Assembly (NCBI GenBank): GCA_025617745.1
Contig: CM046855.1
Coordinates: 16,895,880 to 16,959,879 of the forward strand
From: Heliocidaris erythrogramma
Lineage: Eukaryota; Echinodermata; Echinoidea; Camarodonta; Echinometridae
DNA: 64,000 nucleotides
Direction of reading: 5' to 3'
Part shown: positions 39,601 through 51,841 of the stretch, piece by piece
Position numbering within the stretch: the first letter of the stretch is position 1
Layout: each line of letters begins with the position of its first letter
Notes under the pieces: generated by a model
What the model saw: the letters and a program-made list of their open reading frames with translations, nothing else
The model's database searches: none
What the model was told of the DNA's origin: nothing
Program-made: the position numbers and the translations under genes

Positions 39601-42600
39601 GAGAACAAGAAAATGGCTGCCGGTAATGACATCTTTATATTCCTGTCATTATTGATAAATCCTTTTTGATTTGCAGTCGCGTTTATTGTGTGTGGCGGCT
39701 CTTTTATGCTTCGATCTGCCATTGCAAGGGGGATGACAGTAGTTGTAACCCATTGTGAACACGTGGCGAGATATTTGGGGGTTCTTCTCTTTGGGGGGAC
39801 TGAAAATGAACAAAGTCAACAAGACAATGTATAGGAAGAAAAAAAAAAAGTATTGACGGATCAGGTATGTTTACTCGTGTCAGCTTGGCTTTCTTGTTGG
39901 TATTTACTTTAGAGTTTGGTGTGCTGTAAATGAAGGTCTTAGTAAACAAAGCACCAATTTGATCGATCACTGGGAACACGTGGGTCTGTGTGTATTTACG
40001 TCTTCTCTCGTTCTCATGATCACGTGATTACGTTTGACTCTAGGTGATGTGATCCAGCAGGATGCTTACCAATGCAATCCAAACCCAAGACTGTTATGAA
40101 TAAATGTTGGAAAGAGTCTTCAGAAAGTCTTCTACTCTACATCACATTTCCATCAGTCTTCTCTTGTTAATTTAAGTAATGCTAGTAGGATTCCAAATAC
40201 AAATTACGAGTTTGCATTACAATTTCACGTGTCAGTTACTTGTTTACTGAACACAAATAATACTGTAACTCATTTAACCCGTTGACTACTGAATTCTTTA
40301 ACTCTCATAGGCTCAATACAGGAACCACCCGGTTCCCGCAGTCTATGGGTTAATTTGTGTATGCGTATAATTGGGAAAATGTACATAAATGTAATGAACT
40401 AAGATGTTATGTCAATTGCATTAATGTTTCTATGACGTGTAGTCAAAGAAAACGAACAAGTAAAAGTACAGAATAGAACAGGGGTGAAAAATATGCTTTC
40501 ATATGCAAATCATTACACAAATTCTAATTACTTTCTGAAATGCAGTCAACTTTGCACTGTTTATATAGTACTTTCTTCATTTGTAGAATATAAAATTGCA
40601 GTTTATGCATTGAAATTTATTACTATAAAATACAGGGAATCAGTTCATCGTGATATATCATGTAGGTACGTCAGCGAATTGTAGAGTTCTCAAAAACTAT
40701 TCATTGAAATTAGAAAGTGGCGCCGCGCTTCGAACACTTTGTTAACATAACTAGGCTTTTACCTATGTTTGGTGTTCGATTTTTACTTTTCTTTTTAAAA
40801 ACAGATTACTCTAGGAATTTCCGCCTTTCGTTTCCGTTTTGTTGATTTCACCTAACCTTGAGGGTTGATAAAAAAAAGTACGAAATATTTCGAATCGTCC
40901 TGGACAGACTGAATCAATCTGTAAAAACTAAATAAATGACAAACCATACATGCATCAACAGACCTCAAACAAGTAGTAAAAAATAATCTTGTATCAAGTA
41001 ACAATCAATCAATCAATCAATCAATCTATAATATCTATCGACTAATCAAACAATCAGTCAATCAATCACTGAATCACTTCCCCGTTCACTCACTCAGTCA
41101 ATTAATCTAGTATCAATAATCAATAAATCAATCAATTATTCATTCATTAATATATTCATCTCATTCATCAGAAGAAGTTTCACAATGATTTCCCTTTTCT
41201 TCTCATAATAACCCCACCAAACACAAAACTCTAACTCAAAGAAATGGTCCCTTTTTCAATTGAAAATTCCTTCGTATTTAAAGGTGTGGTATATAATTGT
41301 CAATGTCACCAACAAAGAGAGAATACCATGTAATCCTGTCCATACTTTGTGCATATATAACTACCAGAAAACTATTTACTTGAAAAAACGATCTTTTTTA
41401 GAATAATGTAGGGGTACAATTCCTAAAAAAATAGATGAAAACCAGAGGTACTTTCTAGGGGGCAAGTGATTTTTCAACATCTTTTTCAACTTCGCTACCT
41501 TAAACAAAATAACTAAAATAGTCTTGTAGATGGATATGGGTAAATTATAGCAGAATAATTTAGAACCTGTACATGTTCGAATGGATGGGAAAGATTACTT
41601 GCAGTTGAATACATAGAAAAGATTGATGAATACACCATGTCTATGCTCACTGGAATGTAAATAATGTATGATTCTATGGAACATTGCGGAACATCAAAAG
41701 CTCGTAAGGTTATTCATAAAAAGCACTGACCTTGGTAATCCCTTTTAAACTTTTATCGATGAATTTTCATCTATACTCTCTCTTCTTTATTGCTTAAACT
41801 CAAACAAAATATTGAGTTTACCACTTTGGGCTTGATACAAGAAGGTCATAAATGAATTACCACACCCCTGGATAGTGGATAAGTTTATAGCCTAACCCCC
41901 CCCCCAAAAAAAAAAAAAAAAAAAAATCATATTCGAGTGAGTTTGTGGTGAATAGAATTGGAGCAGAATGTAAAGGAACTTGTTGGGTGTACATTCTATT
42001 CCCCCCTGTAACCCAGATTTTTTTCTTGACACAGACTTCACCCAACTGTCTCATTATCCCACAAGGGCTTCTCAGAAGGGTCGCTCGGTCTCGTAATTGT
42101 GAGTCGTGTTGGAGCAACCGTGCTCGGGAATCTGGGAGAGTGCGGACTAACACCCATCATCCTTCGACCGACACGCTAACCGAACCCGTACGTGACAATA
42201 ATCGTTACAATCGGGGACTCCTGAGTCCAAGGTCATGGCACAATAGCCCTCGCGCTGGTGCCTTCAAAACAAGTAGGGCGTCAGACTTGGGGCGAGATGA
42301 AAACACATCGCAAAGAAATTGAGAGCTGAAAAAAAGTACAAGCTACTTCGTCACAGGTGACCTGGTATGATGTACTCTCATTCAATCACCAAAAAATCTA
42401 CCCCTTTTCAATTCCCTCGCCCTTTCTTCTGCCTCCCCTGCCTCTCTTGTTGATATAAATAGCTTCCAAGTTCAAATTTCAGGCTGTATTGTCAAGGTCA
42501 TTTGTCGGCCGTTGTGTGCGTTAATTGTGGTATAATCCTGCCTTGTATTCGCAACCTATGGCATGTAGTAAAGTGGCATTTCCAAATTGCTTGTCCCTCA

Positions 42601-45270
42601 AACCACGCAGTGCGATCCATTAAAGTGTATGACATTGGCACGATGCTTGTTATCCGAGCAGTTTCTTCTCCCCTTAACCTTTGTTTTCTTGGGTAACGCA
42701 TTTCTTGGAAAACTAGTATATAGTAGCTCTATACGCCTTTTAATACATTCTTTTTTCTTCAAAAAATCTTTTTTTTTCTCTCTCTCTTTCTTCACAGTAA
42801 ACCACTAACTGCATGCAGCCGTATCATTTTGCAGCTTAAATACTGTACCAGCTAATCAGGCTCTTAAACTTTCCATTCTTAATCCCCTTTTCAGTAACAA
42901 CGCGGACGAACGACAATTTCACTTGGTGTTTCGGTCTGGAATACTTCTCCTTTTTGATCAGTATAAGCTTATTACTAGAAACCTGAAGTGAACGCAACGA
43001 GAATCCAACGTGAGGGAATAGCCTCAGGCAAATCTGAGAAAGATCATTGTAACTCCTTTACAAATCTACACGTCCATGGAAGATAGATTCTTAATCTAAA
43101 ACCCAGTTGTTAAGCAGATCGACTGGGTTCTAAAGAGGAGAAATCGTTTCGAATTAAAGAGCCAAGAATAGACACTTTTGAGAGTAAGGATCTCATCAAC
43201 ATGACAATACCTGTTGTGACAACTTGAATACCAGCGAAGAAAATTGATTTACTTTTTGAAAGAATGAAGAGGATGAATGCAATTAACTTGCTAACTTCCG
43301 CTCTTTTTGGACATTTTGAATTTGTTGTCTTCATTATGTATACGGCAATCTAAGGATATTACTGATTTCACTTTCTGTTATTATGATTATAGGGTTCTTG
43401 AAAGGGATATTACATAAGTCACGGTCCATGTCTGCACTGGGAGAGCATTCGTACTTAAAAAACATAAAGCATTTTTGTTATCGTGTGAGGATATGTGGGA
43501 GAAAGAGAGAGAGAGAGAGAGAGCGAGGGAGGGGTGGGGATGGCAAAGCAAAAGACATCATAAAGACACATGTCGTGCTAGAAATATCGATAAGGTATAC
43601 CCAAAACCGATTTAATTGGTATAATCAATAAGTAAAATGATAAAAACAGTAAGATTTGGGATAAGAAACTAAATAGAATAAAGAGAAAAAAGATAGATAG
43701 AGAGAGGGGGGGGGGGGGGTGATGAACAGAGAGAGAGAGAGAGGGGGGAGGGAGAGAGAGAGAGGGATAGAGAGAGAGAGAAGGGATGTAGCAAGTTAGG
43801 GAGGAGGGAAAACATCTTTCCCACTTGACAACCAAAGAGGCGGGGAACCGGCGTGACACCCACAAATAACTACGATACCACTGTCGTCTACAGGTCGTGA
43901 TTGATCGATCACATGACGCAGCAAATTCGACGCCATGGTAGCATTCATAATGCACACATCTTATAATTATGATCTACAAATGAACACCCTTCGGGTAGCA
44001 ATTGAAGGATTTTCAATTTATACGGGTACATGACCCTTTGTAAGATTTAGAAGATAGTTAACACAATTTTGACCATTTCTATGAGATTCCAATCAGTCTC
44101 CAAGTCGAGAAGGGTTTTGTTTGAGAAAATATGTGAACTTATCCTTTCCTTCATGTCGAATAATTGATATTTAGGATATTTTACACGGGTGGTCATTGTC
44201 ATTGTCATTGTCTAATTAGTGCGCATCAGCCTGTGAGATATGATTTGGTATGATGGATGAGTTGTGTATGAACATATATCGATTTGTAATATAACGAATA
44301 AAATGAACACAGGAATTTGCTCGCCTTTTTCTCTCTCTCAACACTGCCACCATCTGCGATACCTATACCCCAAATACTTCTCCATTTTTTTTAAACGGAT
44401 CGTAAAATCACAAATTAATGCAGAAGATTTGAATTTTGTCGCCCAAATCATTGTTTGCAGCGTTTTTTATCGAATGAAACATCAGTGTCTGAGGCTGTAT
44501 CTATTTGAAGACTGGATATTCAAACTCTTAATTTTAGCATTTAAAAGTCATAATCTTAAATGTCTAAAATCGTTCATCGCTCATTTTCAAGTAATTTATG
44601 TGTTTAGATAATGATTTTTGGGGTTTATGCTATTGATTACTATGTCTATAAGGTTTACTAATCGTAATCGTAATAGATTTAATGATATTGACCAGTGATG
44701 ATACGGTTAATTTCTTTTCAATAAAAGTATATCATGTAGTTTCTGAAATGATTTTCCTAAAATTTGGCAAACATTATACCCAACCTAAGTGCATGTTTCA
44801 CCGTTATACACAGTTCTTTCATTTCGCAGTGTTATCAATGGGAGGCAGAATACATTTGGAATGATCGTGACACAAACAATAAAATGCGAACATTACCCTA
44901 ACAGGATTTCATCTTCTGTTGTCCAATTTTAAAGATAAAGTTGAGTTCTGTTCGTACGACTGCATTCTGAATGAAACTGTTTGGAAGCAATTGGGAAACC
45001 GGGTTGATTATGTATACCGAATTCTCGTAAATTGTGAGATTTTTAGATTTTCACCAAAATAAGAAGAAATCGACTAAATCTTGTTGAAAGTCACAACAAT
45101 GTACACAGAAGAAATCAGTCTTGTTGAAAATCATTCGATATTGTTGAAAGTCACATGCAGTGTACACAGATATTGGTATATGGGACTACTGATATTGTTC
45201 TCAACCTAGAGAAAACATTTCTTGTGAAAAGAATAAGAAAGTTCATAAATCACTTTTCACCCTTCCCAGA
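36635..45270. other. intergenic desert
   Basis: No credible gene across about 8.6 kb. It holds interrupted CAAT-type tandem repeats at 41003-41170, a C10 then A-rich run near 41896-41925, a GC-richer non-repetitive patch at 42000-42330, and purine tracts with G14 at 43500-43800. Imperfect short tandem copies of TTGTTGAAAGTCACA lie at 45080-45170. Confidence 0.4.
41003..41170. repeat. (AATC)n tandem repeat, degenerate to the right
   Basis: Six uninterrupted CAAT-type units at 41003-41026, then diverged units to about 41170. Confidence 0.85.
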
Positions 45271-45279
45271 ACTCAACGT

Positions 45280-45748
45280 TCTCTTCCGAACATGTTTAAA
45301 GTTCAGATGTTGAATGGTTCTATGGCTTACGTCGATCTTATTCTAGTTTGTCATTTCAAAGGCATCAAACAATTAACAACCTTTTTAAAACCTTGTCCGT
45401 CGACCTTAGACTTATAAATGATGTTAAATTATTTAGTATAGAGATAAGTAAAATAGCAAATATTGGTTCATTTCTTTCGTCGACTGGATACTAATTTTTG
45501 TTTCCTTATTTTTCTTTCTTTCCATCTTTGGGTGTCATTTTTTACTATTGATTCGATTTTTTTTCTACTCCTGTAAATATGTTCATCTATAACTTGCATA
45601 TCTTTTGTTTGTAAATTGTATTTTCCTTGTTTATATCTATTGTTCAATGTTTTTATCACGGCCTCGCTGAAAAACAGCTTTTAGCTGAATGCGGGCACAA
45701 TTGTATATTGTTTTTATCCGTGAATAAATAAAACAAACAAACAAACCT
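45280..45748 (+). mobile_element. LINE 3' region with CAAA tandem tail
   Basis: The end GTGAATAAATAAAACAAACA with (CAAA)n, preceded by a small hairpin (GCTGAAAAACAGCTTTTAGC), is a typical 3' end of CR1-like retrotransposons. The upstream pyrimidine-rich sequence gives no intact frame. The left boundary is uncertain. Confidence 0.5.
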
Positions 45749-46740
45749 AGATTTCTTGAATCTTAGAACTATAAGATATTAAAAAAAAAGGTCAGTCATA
45801 ATGACACATTAATTCATATTTGTATTTTGATTATAATGTAGGTAGTTGTACATTATTCTAAGATGCATTTTGTTAGTATTCACCGACTACTGAGTCGAGC
45901 ATCTGGGATGTTTGTCTCAATATAGAAGTGCATGATGACGTAGATCTTAACCCAGTCATAGTGTAGTGGTTCTTTTATTCATGCGAGCTGCAGTCATTCA
46001 ACTATTTTGTTGGACAACCTTTCAATTTGGTTATAAAATTCATAAACTTGCCCAGCGGTTCCATGCAAATAATTCCTGTTTTTATCAAGAGCACCATTTT
46101 ATGGTCTTGTTAGCTATTCATATTTTCAACATTTAAAAAATGTCGAACAATCATTGGACAACCGTGAAATACATATTGATTGGATAAAGGAGACCGTTTG
46201 TTTGCTTCATCTTTTACATTGACAGTTTTATAAATGAATGTCTCAGATGCCAAAAAATTTGTTCACTCACATTAAGACCAACAAGAAAATTCATCCTCGG
46301 TTAGCGCTTTTCGGAGAGAGAGAGAGATAGAGAGAGTATTAGAGAAGGCCCAAGCATACCAAGGTAGATTGCAGAGAGAGGGAGAGAGGGAGAGGAAGTG
46401 ACTGAGAATGAAAGAATGAGTGAGGGAATGAGGGATAGTGAGAGGGGCCTATATATGGGGGGGGGGGGTGGAGATGGAAATGGTAGGAGAGGAAGGGGAG
46501 AGGGTGAGAGAGAGAAGGGGATTGCCCTTTGATCGACAACGAGGTAAGACGCAGTCTCCGCACGATTTCTTCGCTTTAATTAAGAAACCAAATTGTCGCC
46601 TGCGTGCCCGCTCGTCATCGGAATTTTAGCTTCTCATTTCCCGCCCACTTCTCTTTCTTTCATGGTCATCGCATTGTCCAACTAATTAATGCTAAAAGCG
46701 CTTTCACGCTATAATTCAGAGGCCCTATCCACTTCTATCT
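45749..46740. other. intergenic with purine tracts
   Basis: GA-rich tract at 46314-46520 containing a G12 run at 46457-46468. No gene. Confidence 0.45.
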
Positions 46741-46741
46741 T

Positions 46742-46975
46742 CCCGGGTTCGATTCCCGGCGGAGACATTTTTTCAGCCTTTGCAAAAATCTCAAAACGGG
46801 AGGACAGCTCTGGGGAACTTTGATTTAAGTTACGCAACCATTATTCTCTCATTTCCTTTCGCATTGTATATATATATTTCCACGAGAGTTGCCAAAGCTG
46901 TTGTATATGTTATTTCCTCACGATATATATATATATACATGTATATATATATATATTATAGACCTGTCAGAAACA
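46742..46975 (+). repeat. dispersed repeat with 3' half of tRNA-Arg at its head (copy C)
   Basis: It begins at CCCGGGTTCGATTCCCGG (T arm and acceptor 3' strand of the tRNA-Arg at 50.8 kb) and continues into ATTTTTTCAGCC and GGACAGCTCTGGGGAACTTT. It ends in GCCAAAGCTGTTGTATATGT and (TA)n. The body matches the copies at 50.7 and 51.1 kb with some divergence. The tRNA part is truncated, so no functional tRNA can be made here. Confidence 0.75.
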
Positions 46976-48893
46976 ACTTGTTTTTAGCGACGTAACTGCT
47001 AATTGAGGCTGCATCAAATTTTAATCATTTTTTCTTGAAGAAACAAAAGCTCTCCACGTCTGAAAGTCGAAGAGGAAACTTACTGGGCTGCATTTGTTAA
47101 GCTGAACGCCGTCATCAATCAGATATGATTTAGCAGTCGCCTGTAAAGTGACACACGAATTATTTCTGTGTCTACAATTTTAATATTGGGACTTCATTTG
47201 CAGAACGTTCATAGAAACAGAAATCAGTTGCTCGTTGTGACTAAAATATAAACTGTTTTTTAAGAGACATTTATTGAATTGGCTCTGAACAAATCGCCAT
47301 ATCATCACACACCATCAGTGCATACAAATTTGGGTACAATAGACATGGAAATAAAATGTACAGAACAGAACATAATCGAATTTTGAATTGGAGCGTAATG
47401 GTGATTTTGCGCTGATTCACTCCAATAACTTTTAATATTTTCCTGACGTCACACCAACTTATTGTTGAGAAAATTAAGGAAACGAGTCGTTAATTGAAGC
47501 TGGTTGGGAACTAAATAGAGTAGGGGGGGGGGGGGTGTTTTTCCGTCAATGAACGTCAGTTGAGTCTTGATGTCAGGATTTGATGGATGATCTTCACTAC
47601 TCATAGATATGTGTTCTGATGGTGGGACAGCGAGCCGGATTACTGCTCATTTCCTCTCAATTCTGTGATATAACGAAATGTGCCTTTGCCGTGACACGGC
47701 CCGCCATAATTCTGCATTGTAATGCATGATGCGTTCACATTACCAGGGATTTTGATAGTATGCCTCGACTTAGTCAATATTTAATCTTACAATGCATAAT
47801 CTAATGATTTTGTCTACATTTTGTGACATTGCAGAACTATATGCTGATTGATAAAATGATGAAAAAAATGTGAAGAGGAAGAAATTTGACATTGATAAAC
47901 ATACAAGAAATCGCAGTGATTTCAAGTATCTCATAGTTTTTACGTTGATGAAAATATCAGCAAACTGATTTTGTCAATAAAAGCCAATTCAAATTATGCA
48001 TAAAACTTTACTGCACATTCTTCGATTATATGCAATGTTTTTTCTTCTCTCTTACCGGAAATACGATTATTTCATAATTTTACGATATCAAAATAAGTTG
48101 TTAAACCGAGTATAAACGTGTTTTGCTTCGCTTCGCCATTCAAATCACAAGTAATAAACTTAGGGGGTAGTGAGAACAGTCTATTCCAAATATTCACCAG
48201 TTGAGCAGAATACCTTTCCCCTAGATATGATGATGTCATTGCACGTCCAATTGTGTTTACCATGGGCAAACTCAGTCGTATAAATTGTTATGTGTTGAAA
48301 ATGTGTATTGAGCAGACTATTAAGGAGTTGACTGGGCATGGTTGTATATCGACTCAGTAGTTACCTCATATACATTTAGTAACAACCTGTACAAATTTTA
48401 AACATTTTTGAAAAAGTTGAATTCTGGAATAGGCAAATCTTAAATCTGAGAGCTGGTCTATATAAACCATGAATTTATTATTTGTAGTTTTGTTTATTTT
48501 CTCTTATACACGATTCAAAGGGCCTATAAAATTGATTACAAAGTGGCTGATAATTATTGTAAGGATTGCTTCAAAAACACATTTTAAGCTTACATAAAAT
48601 TCAAAATCTACTTTACGTTCAAATTATTATTAAACTGATCATTTCTTTTGACAAGAAATTTTATTTTTACGAGTATCATTTCCTAAATATAACAATATTT
48701 TCAATAATAATGTAACATATGTAGCCTATATAGAACATTCATTAATAAACAAAAGTTGCAAGAAAAATAAAACATATATTAGATGCGCCTATATGTATCG
48801 ACAAGTGCGGCTCCCCTATTTGTTCGGAATCCCCTATGTTTCGATACCCGTTTATTTTGAAACTTCAATGTGCAGACATTCTTTTCCGACACC
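46976..48893. other. intergenic, no gene seen
   Basis: AT-rich; a G13 run at 47523-47535. No coding or RNA gene. Confidence 0.45.
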
Positions 48894-49223
48894 GACAATC
48901 CTGTTTTCGGTTTAGGCACCCGTATGTTTCTCCAGCCCTATGTTCCGACACCCATATATTCCGACGTAGACAAGCTTCAACACACAACCATTAAAAATGT
49001 CGTAAATGACAATACATTGCATAGTTTGGTAACCCCCCCCCCCGGGGGGGGGGGGGGGGGGGGCAATTTGTACATATACGTAATACGTATACCCTGACTT
49101 GCTCTTGTCATTTACGACATTTTTAATGGTTGTGTGTTGAAGTTTGTCTACGTCGGAATATATGGGTGTCGGAACATAGGGCTGGAGAAACATACGGGTG
49201 CCTAAACCGAAAACAGGATTGTC
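48894..49223. repeat. 119-bp inverted repeat with C11G20 in the loop
   Basis: The left arm 48894-49012 and right arm 49105-49223 are reverse complements with a single mismatch (CAAGCTT versus CAAACTT). The 92-bp loop holds C11 (49033-49043) directly followed by G20 (49044-49063). There is no coding content; frames in the arms mirror each other only because of the symmetry. It could be a recent foldback element or an inversion artefact of assembly around the GC run. Confidence 0.9.
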
Positions 49224-49232
49224 CAGTCTGAG

Positions 49233-49481
49233 CAGGGCCTGGGAGCCGGGGTGCTGTAGCTAAAAAGTAGTTAAAAAGAGACCCTAAAACGCTGAGGACC
49301 TTTTTTTTTTGCTTGTCAGAGACTTTTGGACTTAAAAAGAGACACTAAAATGGTAAATGGTGAGGACCTTCTTTTTTTTGCTTGTCAGAGATTTTTGGAC
49401 TTAATAAGAGACACTAAAATGCTGAGGACGTCTTTTTTTGCTCACAGCACCCCCAGTAACAAAATCGTTCCCAGGCCCCTG
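49233..49481. mobile_element. hAT-type MITE with 8-bp target duplication
   Basis: The ends are CAGGGCCTGGGAGCC at the left and, reversed, CAGGGGCCTGGGAACG at the right; CAGGG is a classic hAT terminus. The flanking 8-mers AGTCTGAG (49225-49232) and AATCTGAG (49482-49489) agree at 7 of 8 positions. The interior carries three imperfect tandem copies, about 55-60 bp each, of AAGAGACACTAAAA..TGAGGAC..GCTTGTCAGAG..TTTTGGACTTA (49270-49440). Non-autonomous, no transposase. Confidence 0.75.
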
Positions 49482-49659
49482 AATCTGAGTCAAAAGAAGA
49501 ATTTAGCCTACAAATGCACCTAAAAAGATGAAATAAACTTTTGTGTTTCTTACTTGTTGATTGCTTGCCAGAAATAGTCACCTGAATGTGTTATAACCTT
49601 TTCTTTATTTACTTTTTACCTGTCACAGATTTTCGAGATAGTCTCACCCCTCCCTTCGG

Positions 49660-49690
49660 CCACAGGAGACTCCCAGATCCGCCACTGAAT
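49660..49690. mobile_element. isolated hAT-like terminus
   Basis: ACTCCCAGATCCGCCACTG reads in reverse as CAGTGGCGGATCTGGGAG, a textbook hAT end. I do not find its partner nearby, so this is probably a fragment. Confidence 0.35.
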
Positions 49691-50700
49691 TAAACCCACC
49701 AACTTACCGGGTCAAGAAAGGAACTTCGATACACATAATTATCGTTGCTATATACGGTTTGACAAGTAAGCAAACGCAGAGGGCCTACGTCCTTGTCAGG
49801 CGGATAAGCTGATGCATTTTGTAACAAGATGTGTACATGGAAAGAAAGAATGAGATAAAAATGAAAACTGTGAAGCAGTAAAATTTTCCCCCAAAGTTTT
49901 CAAACTGATGAAGATGAAAGAAAAGATTTATGTAGAACCAAATAATTATGTAAAAATACAGCGTGCCGTTTGAACGCATATTCTAAATAAAACACTTCGA
50001 AATATACAATCTGCATGGTATAACAAGAGGTGTTAGTCAAGTAGCATTTTGTAATAAAGCAAAATAATACGATAGATATACATTTAGTGTGCATTCCGGA
50101 GCAGTATACCAAGAGAGGCACATTGTATATACATGATATAAGTCTGTAACCGTGCTCAAATAACAATATATCCGTTACGTCAGTATTATGAAATCCCGTT
50201 TATAGAAACGATATAAATAGAATCTTGCCAATTCCGGTCGATGATTTGTTTCATTTGTCTATTAGCTCGGCAAAGAGAACATGTTGAGATATTAACATCC
50301 ATTACTTCCTGCTTCTTTGGTTGTTACATTATTCAAATTATTGTTAGCTTATGTATGTCATATCGTGATCTTACCATTCGATTCCATGTACAATTTATGA
50401 TTAGATATTTTAGAGTTATATTTGAATCTTTGTTGTTTATAAAAATAAGATAATAATTTTGGTGGTTTTTGCATTAGTTTACATTAATGATATCTTTCGA
50501 CAAAAACAATATCAATGAAAGATAGAGAAAAATAGAGAGAAAATAAAGTGTATAATTCTGAGTTAAGAAAAGACTCCCACTGAGTATATGGTCTTTGCAT
50601 CAGGACTTGGCATAGCAGTATTGCATCAAATACATATCACTGTATAAACATGTATTGTACTTAAATGTTGTTGGTGGTAATAAATAAATATAAATCAAAT
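49691..50700. other. intergenic, no gene seen
   Basis: AT-rich DNA with no supported feature. Confidence 0.45.
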
Positions 50701-50712
50701 ATATATACATAT

Positions 50713-50820
50713 ATATATATATAAATGTGGAAGAAATTGCGAGAATAACGGTGCGTAGCTCAATCAAAGTTCCCCAGAGCTGTCCTCCCTTTTTGAAATT
50801 TTTGCAAAGGCTGAAAAAAT
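50713..50820 (-). repeat. dispersed repeat body attached to tRNA-Arg (copy A)
   Basis: Directly 3' of the tRNA on the minus strand: ATTTTTTCAGCC, then the GGACAGCTCTGGGGAACTTT block, ending in (TA)n. It is nearly identical to the body of copy B at 51.1 kb. Confidence 0.75.
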
Positions 50821-50891
50821 GTCTCCGCCGGGAATCGAACCCGGGTCGTTGGCTTAGAACGCCAATGCCTTAACCACTAGACCACGGAGAC
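50821..50891 (-). tRNA. tRNA-Arg (anticodon TCT)
   Basis: 71-nt cloverleaf on the minus strand. The acceptor GTCTCCG/CGGAGAC pairs 7 of 7. The D stem GTCT/AGGC has one wobble. The anticodon stem TTGGC/GCCAA is perfect around loop GTTCTAA (anticodon TCT, reading AGA). The T stem CCGGG/CCCGG is perfect with loop TTCGATT. The pol III A box TGGTCTAGTGG and B box GGTTCGATTCC are intact, and a T6 terminator follows one base after the gene. It sits at the head of a dispersed repeat, so it may be a gene, a multiplied gene copy or a tRNA-like repeat head. The perfect pairing argues that it is intact or recent. Confidence 0.8.
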
Positions 50892-51079
50892 GGGTTAGTG
50901 ATTTCGGCGACACCAGATTCAATTGACCGACAGATTGACAAATTCTCAACCTTATTAATTAATTCCTCTTGTCGGGGGCAGATGAGTTTATGAACAAGAC
51001 AAGCCGCTAGTGCCTCAGCTGGATCCAAGCGAATGCTTTGAATACATGTATACATTGGAATAAATTATTCTTAATAACA

Positions 51080-51259
51080 TTATTGTAAGGAAATAACATA
51101 TACAACAGCTTTGGCAAATCTCGTGGAAATAAATACAAATGTGAAAGAAATTGCGAGAATAACGGTGCGTAGCTCAATCAAAGTTCCCCAGAGCTGTCCT
51201 CCCTTTTTGAAATTTTTGCAAAGGCTGAAAAAATGTCTCCGCCGGGAATCGAACCCGGG

Positions 51260-51261
<2 letters not shown>
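51080..51261 (-). repeat. dispersed repeat with tRNA-Arg 3' part (copy B)
   Basis: On the minus strand it starts at ACCCGGGTTCGATTCCCGGC, retaining the T arm and acceptor 3' strand of tRNA-Arg. It then has the same T6, the GGACAGCTCTGGGGAACTTT block and GCCAAAGCTGTTGTATATGT as copies A and C. An (AT)n tract (51260-51287) replaces the rest of the tRNA. Same orientation as copy A, about 370 bp away. Confidence 0.75.

Positions 51262-51287
<26 letters not shown>
51260..51287. repeat. (AT)n microsatellite
   Basis: Uninterrupted AT repeat at the truncation point of the tRNA-like head of copy B. Confidence 0.95.
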
Positions 51288-51290
<3 letters not shown>

Positions 51291-51402
51291 AATAGGTAAC
51301 ACGGAGAGAAAATACACAGAGCGAGCAGAGATGATTTTTCCATAAGCGCTTTCGTTTATTCTTCAGGTGGAATATAAGATCTTGTTTCTCTGCTTAAATA
51401 TC

Positions 51403-51783
51403 CCGAAGTGATGACGTCACAAAAAGTTATTTTTTCATTTTGACATTTTTATACCATATCTCAAAGGAACATGGTGAAAAACATCCAGAGCCCAAATTTT
51501 ATGGCAATTGGCTCATTGGGCCCCGAGATATGGCCGCATGAATACCTCCTTAGCCCCATTGAAGTCAGTGTTAAATTGGCCTGGTTCTAAACTGTTAAGA
51601 ACCAGGCCAATTTACACTGACTTCAATGGGGCTAATTAGATATTCATATAGCCATACCTTGGGCCACCATGAACTGATTCATGTCAAATTTGATGTGTGA
51701 AGGTTTTCCATCATGCTCTACCTAAATATGGTCATAAAAATACTGAAATACAAAAATCAAAATTTGATGACGTCACACTTCGG
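51403..51783. mobile_element. 381-bp foldback (palindromic) element
   Basis: The whole segment is an imperfect inverted repeat centred near 51592. The outer ends are CCGAAGTGATGACGTCAC (left) and GATGACGTCACACTTCGG (right). The inner core 51550-51635 is nearly perfect: TTAGCCCCATTGAAGTCAGT pairs with ACTGACTTCAATGGGGCTAA, differing only by single-base indels. The middle parts of the arms are diverged. No coding capacity. It abuts the Penelope-like element. Confidence 0.75.
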
Positions 51784-51789
51784 TACTCT

Positions 51790-51833
51790 ATTAGAGATAC
51801 CAGAATACATGTATTATACAAAATGGACATGGC
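51790..51833. repeat. PLE left 44-bp inverted repeat
   Basis: Perfect reverse complement of 54687-54730; pairing stops at both ends of the 44 bases. Confidence 0.9.
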
Positions 51834-51841
51834 GCTGAGAT

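Noticed and set aside
40999-41170. Regularly repeated AATC units considered as a CRISPR-like array
   Set aside because: Simple tetranucleotide microsatellite without spacers, in an animal genome.
48870-49193. Two mirrored frames on opposite strands giving nearly the same peptide
   Set aside because: A consequence of the 119-bp inverted repeat, not of selection for protein.
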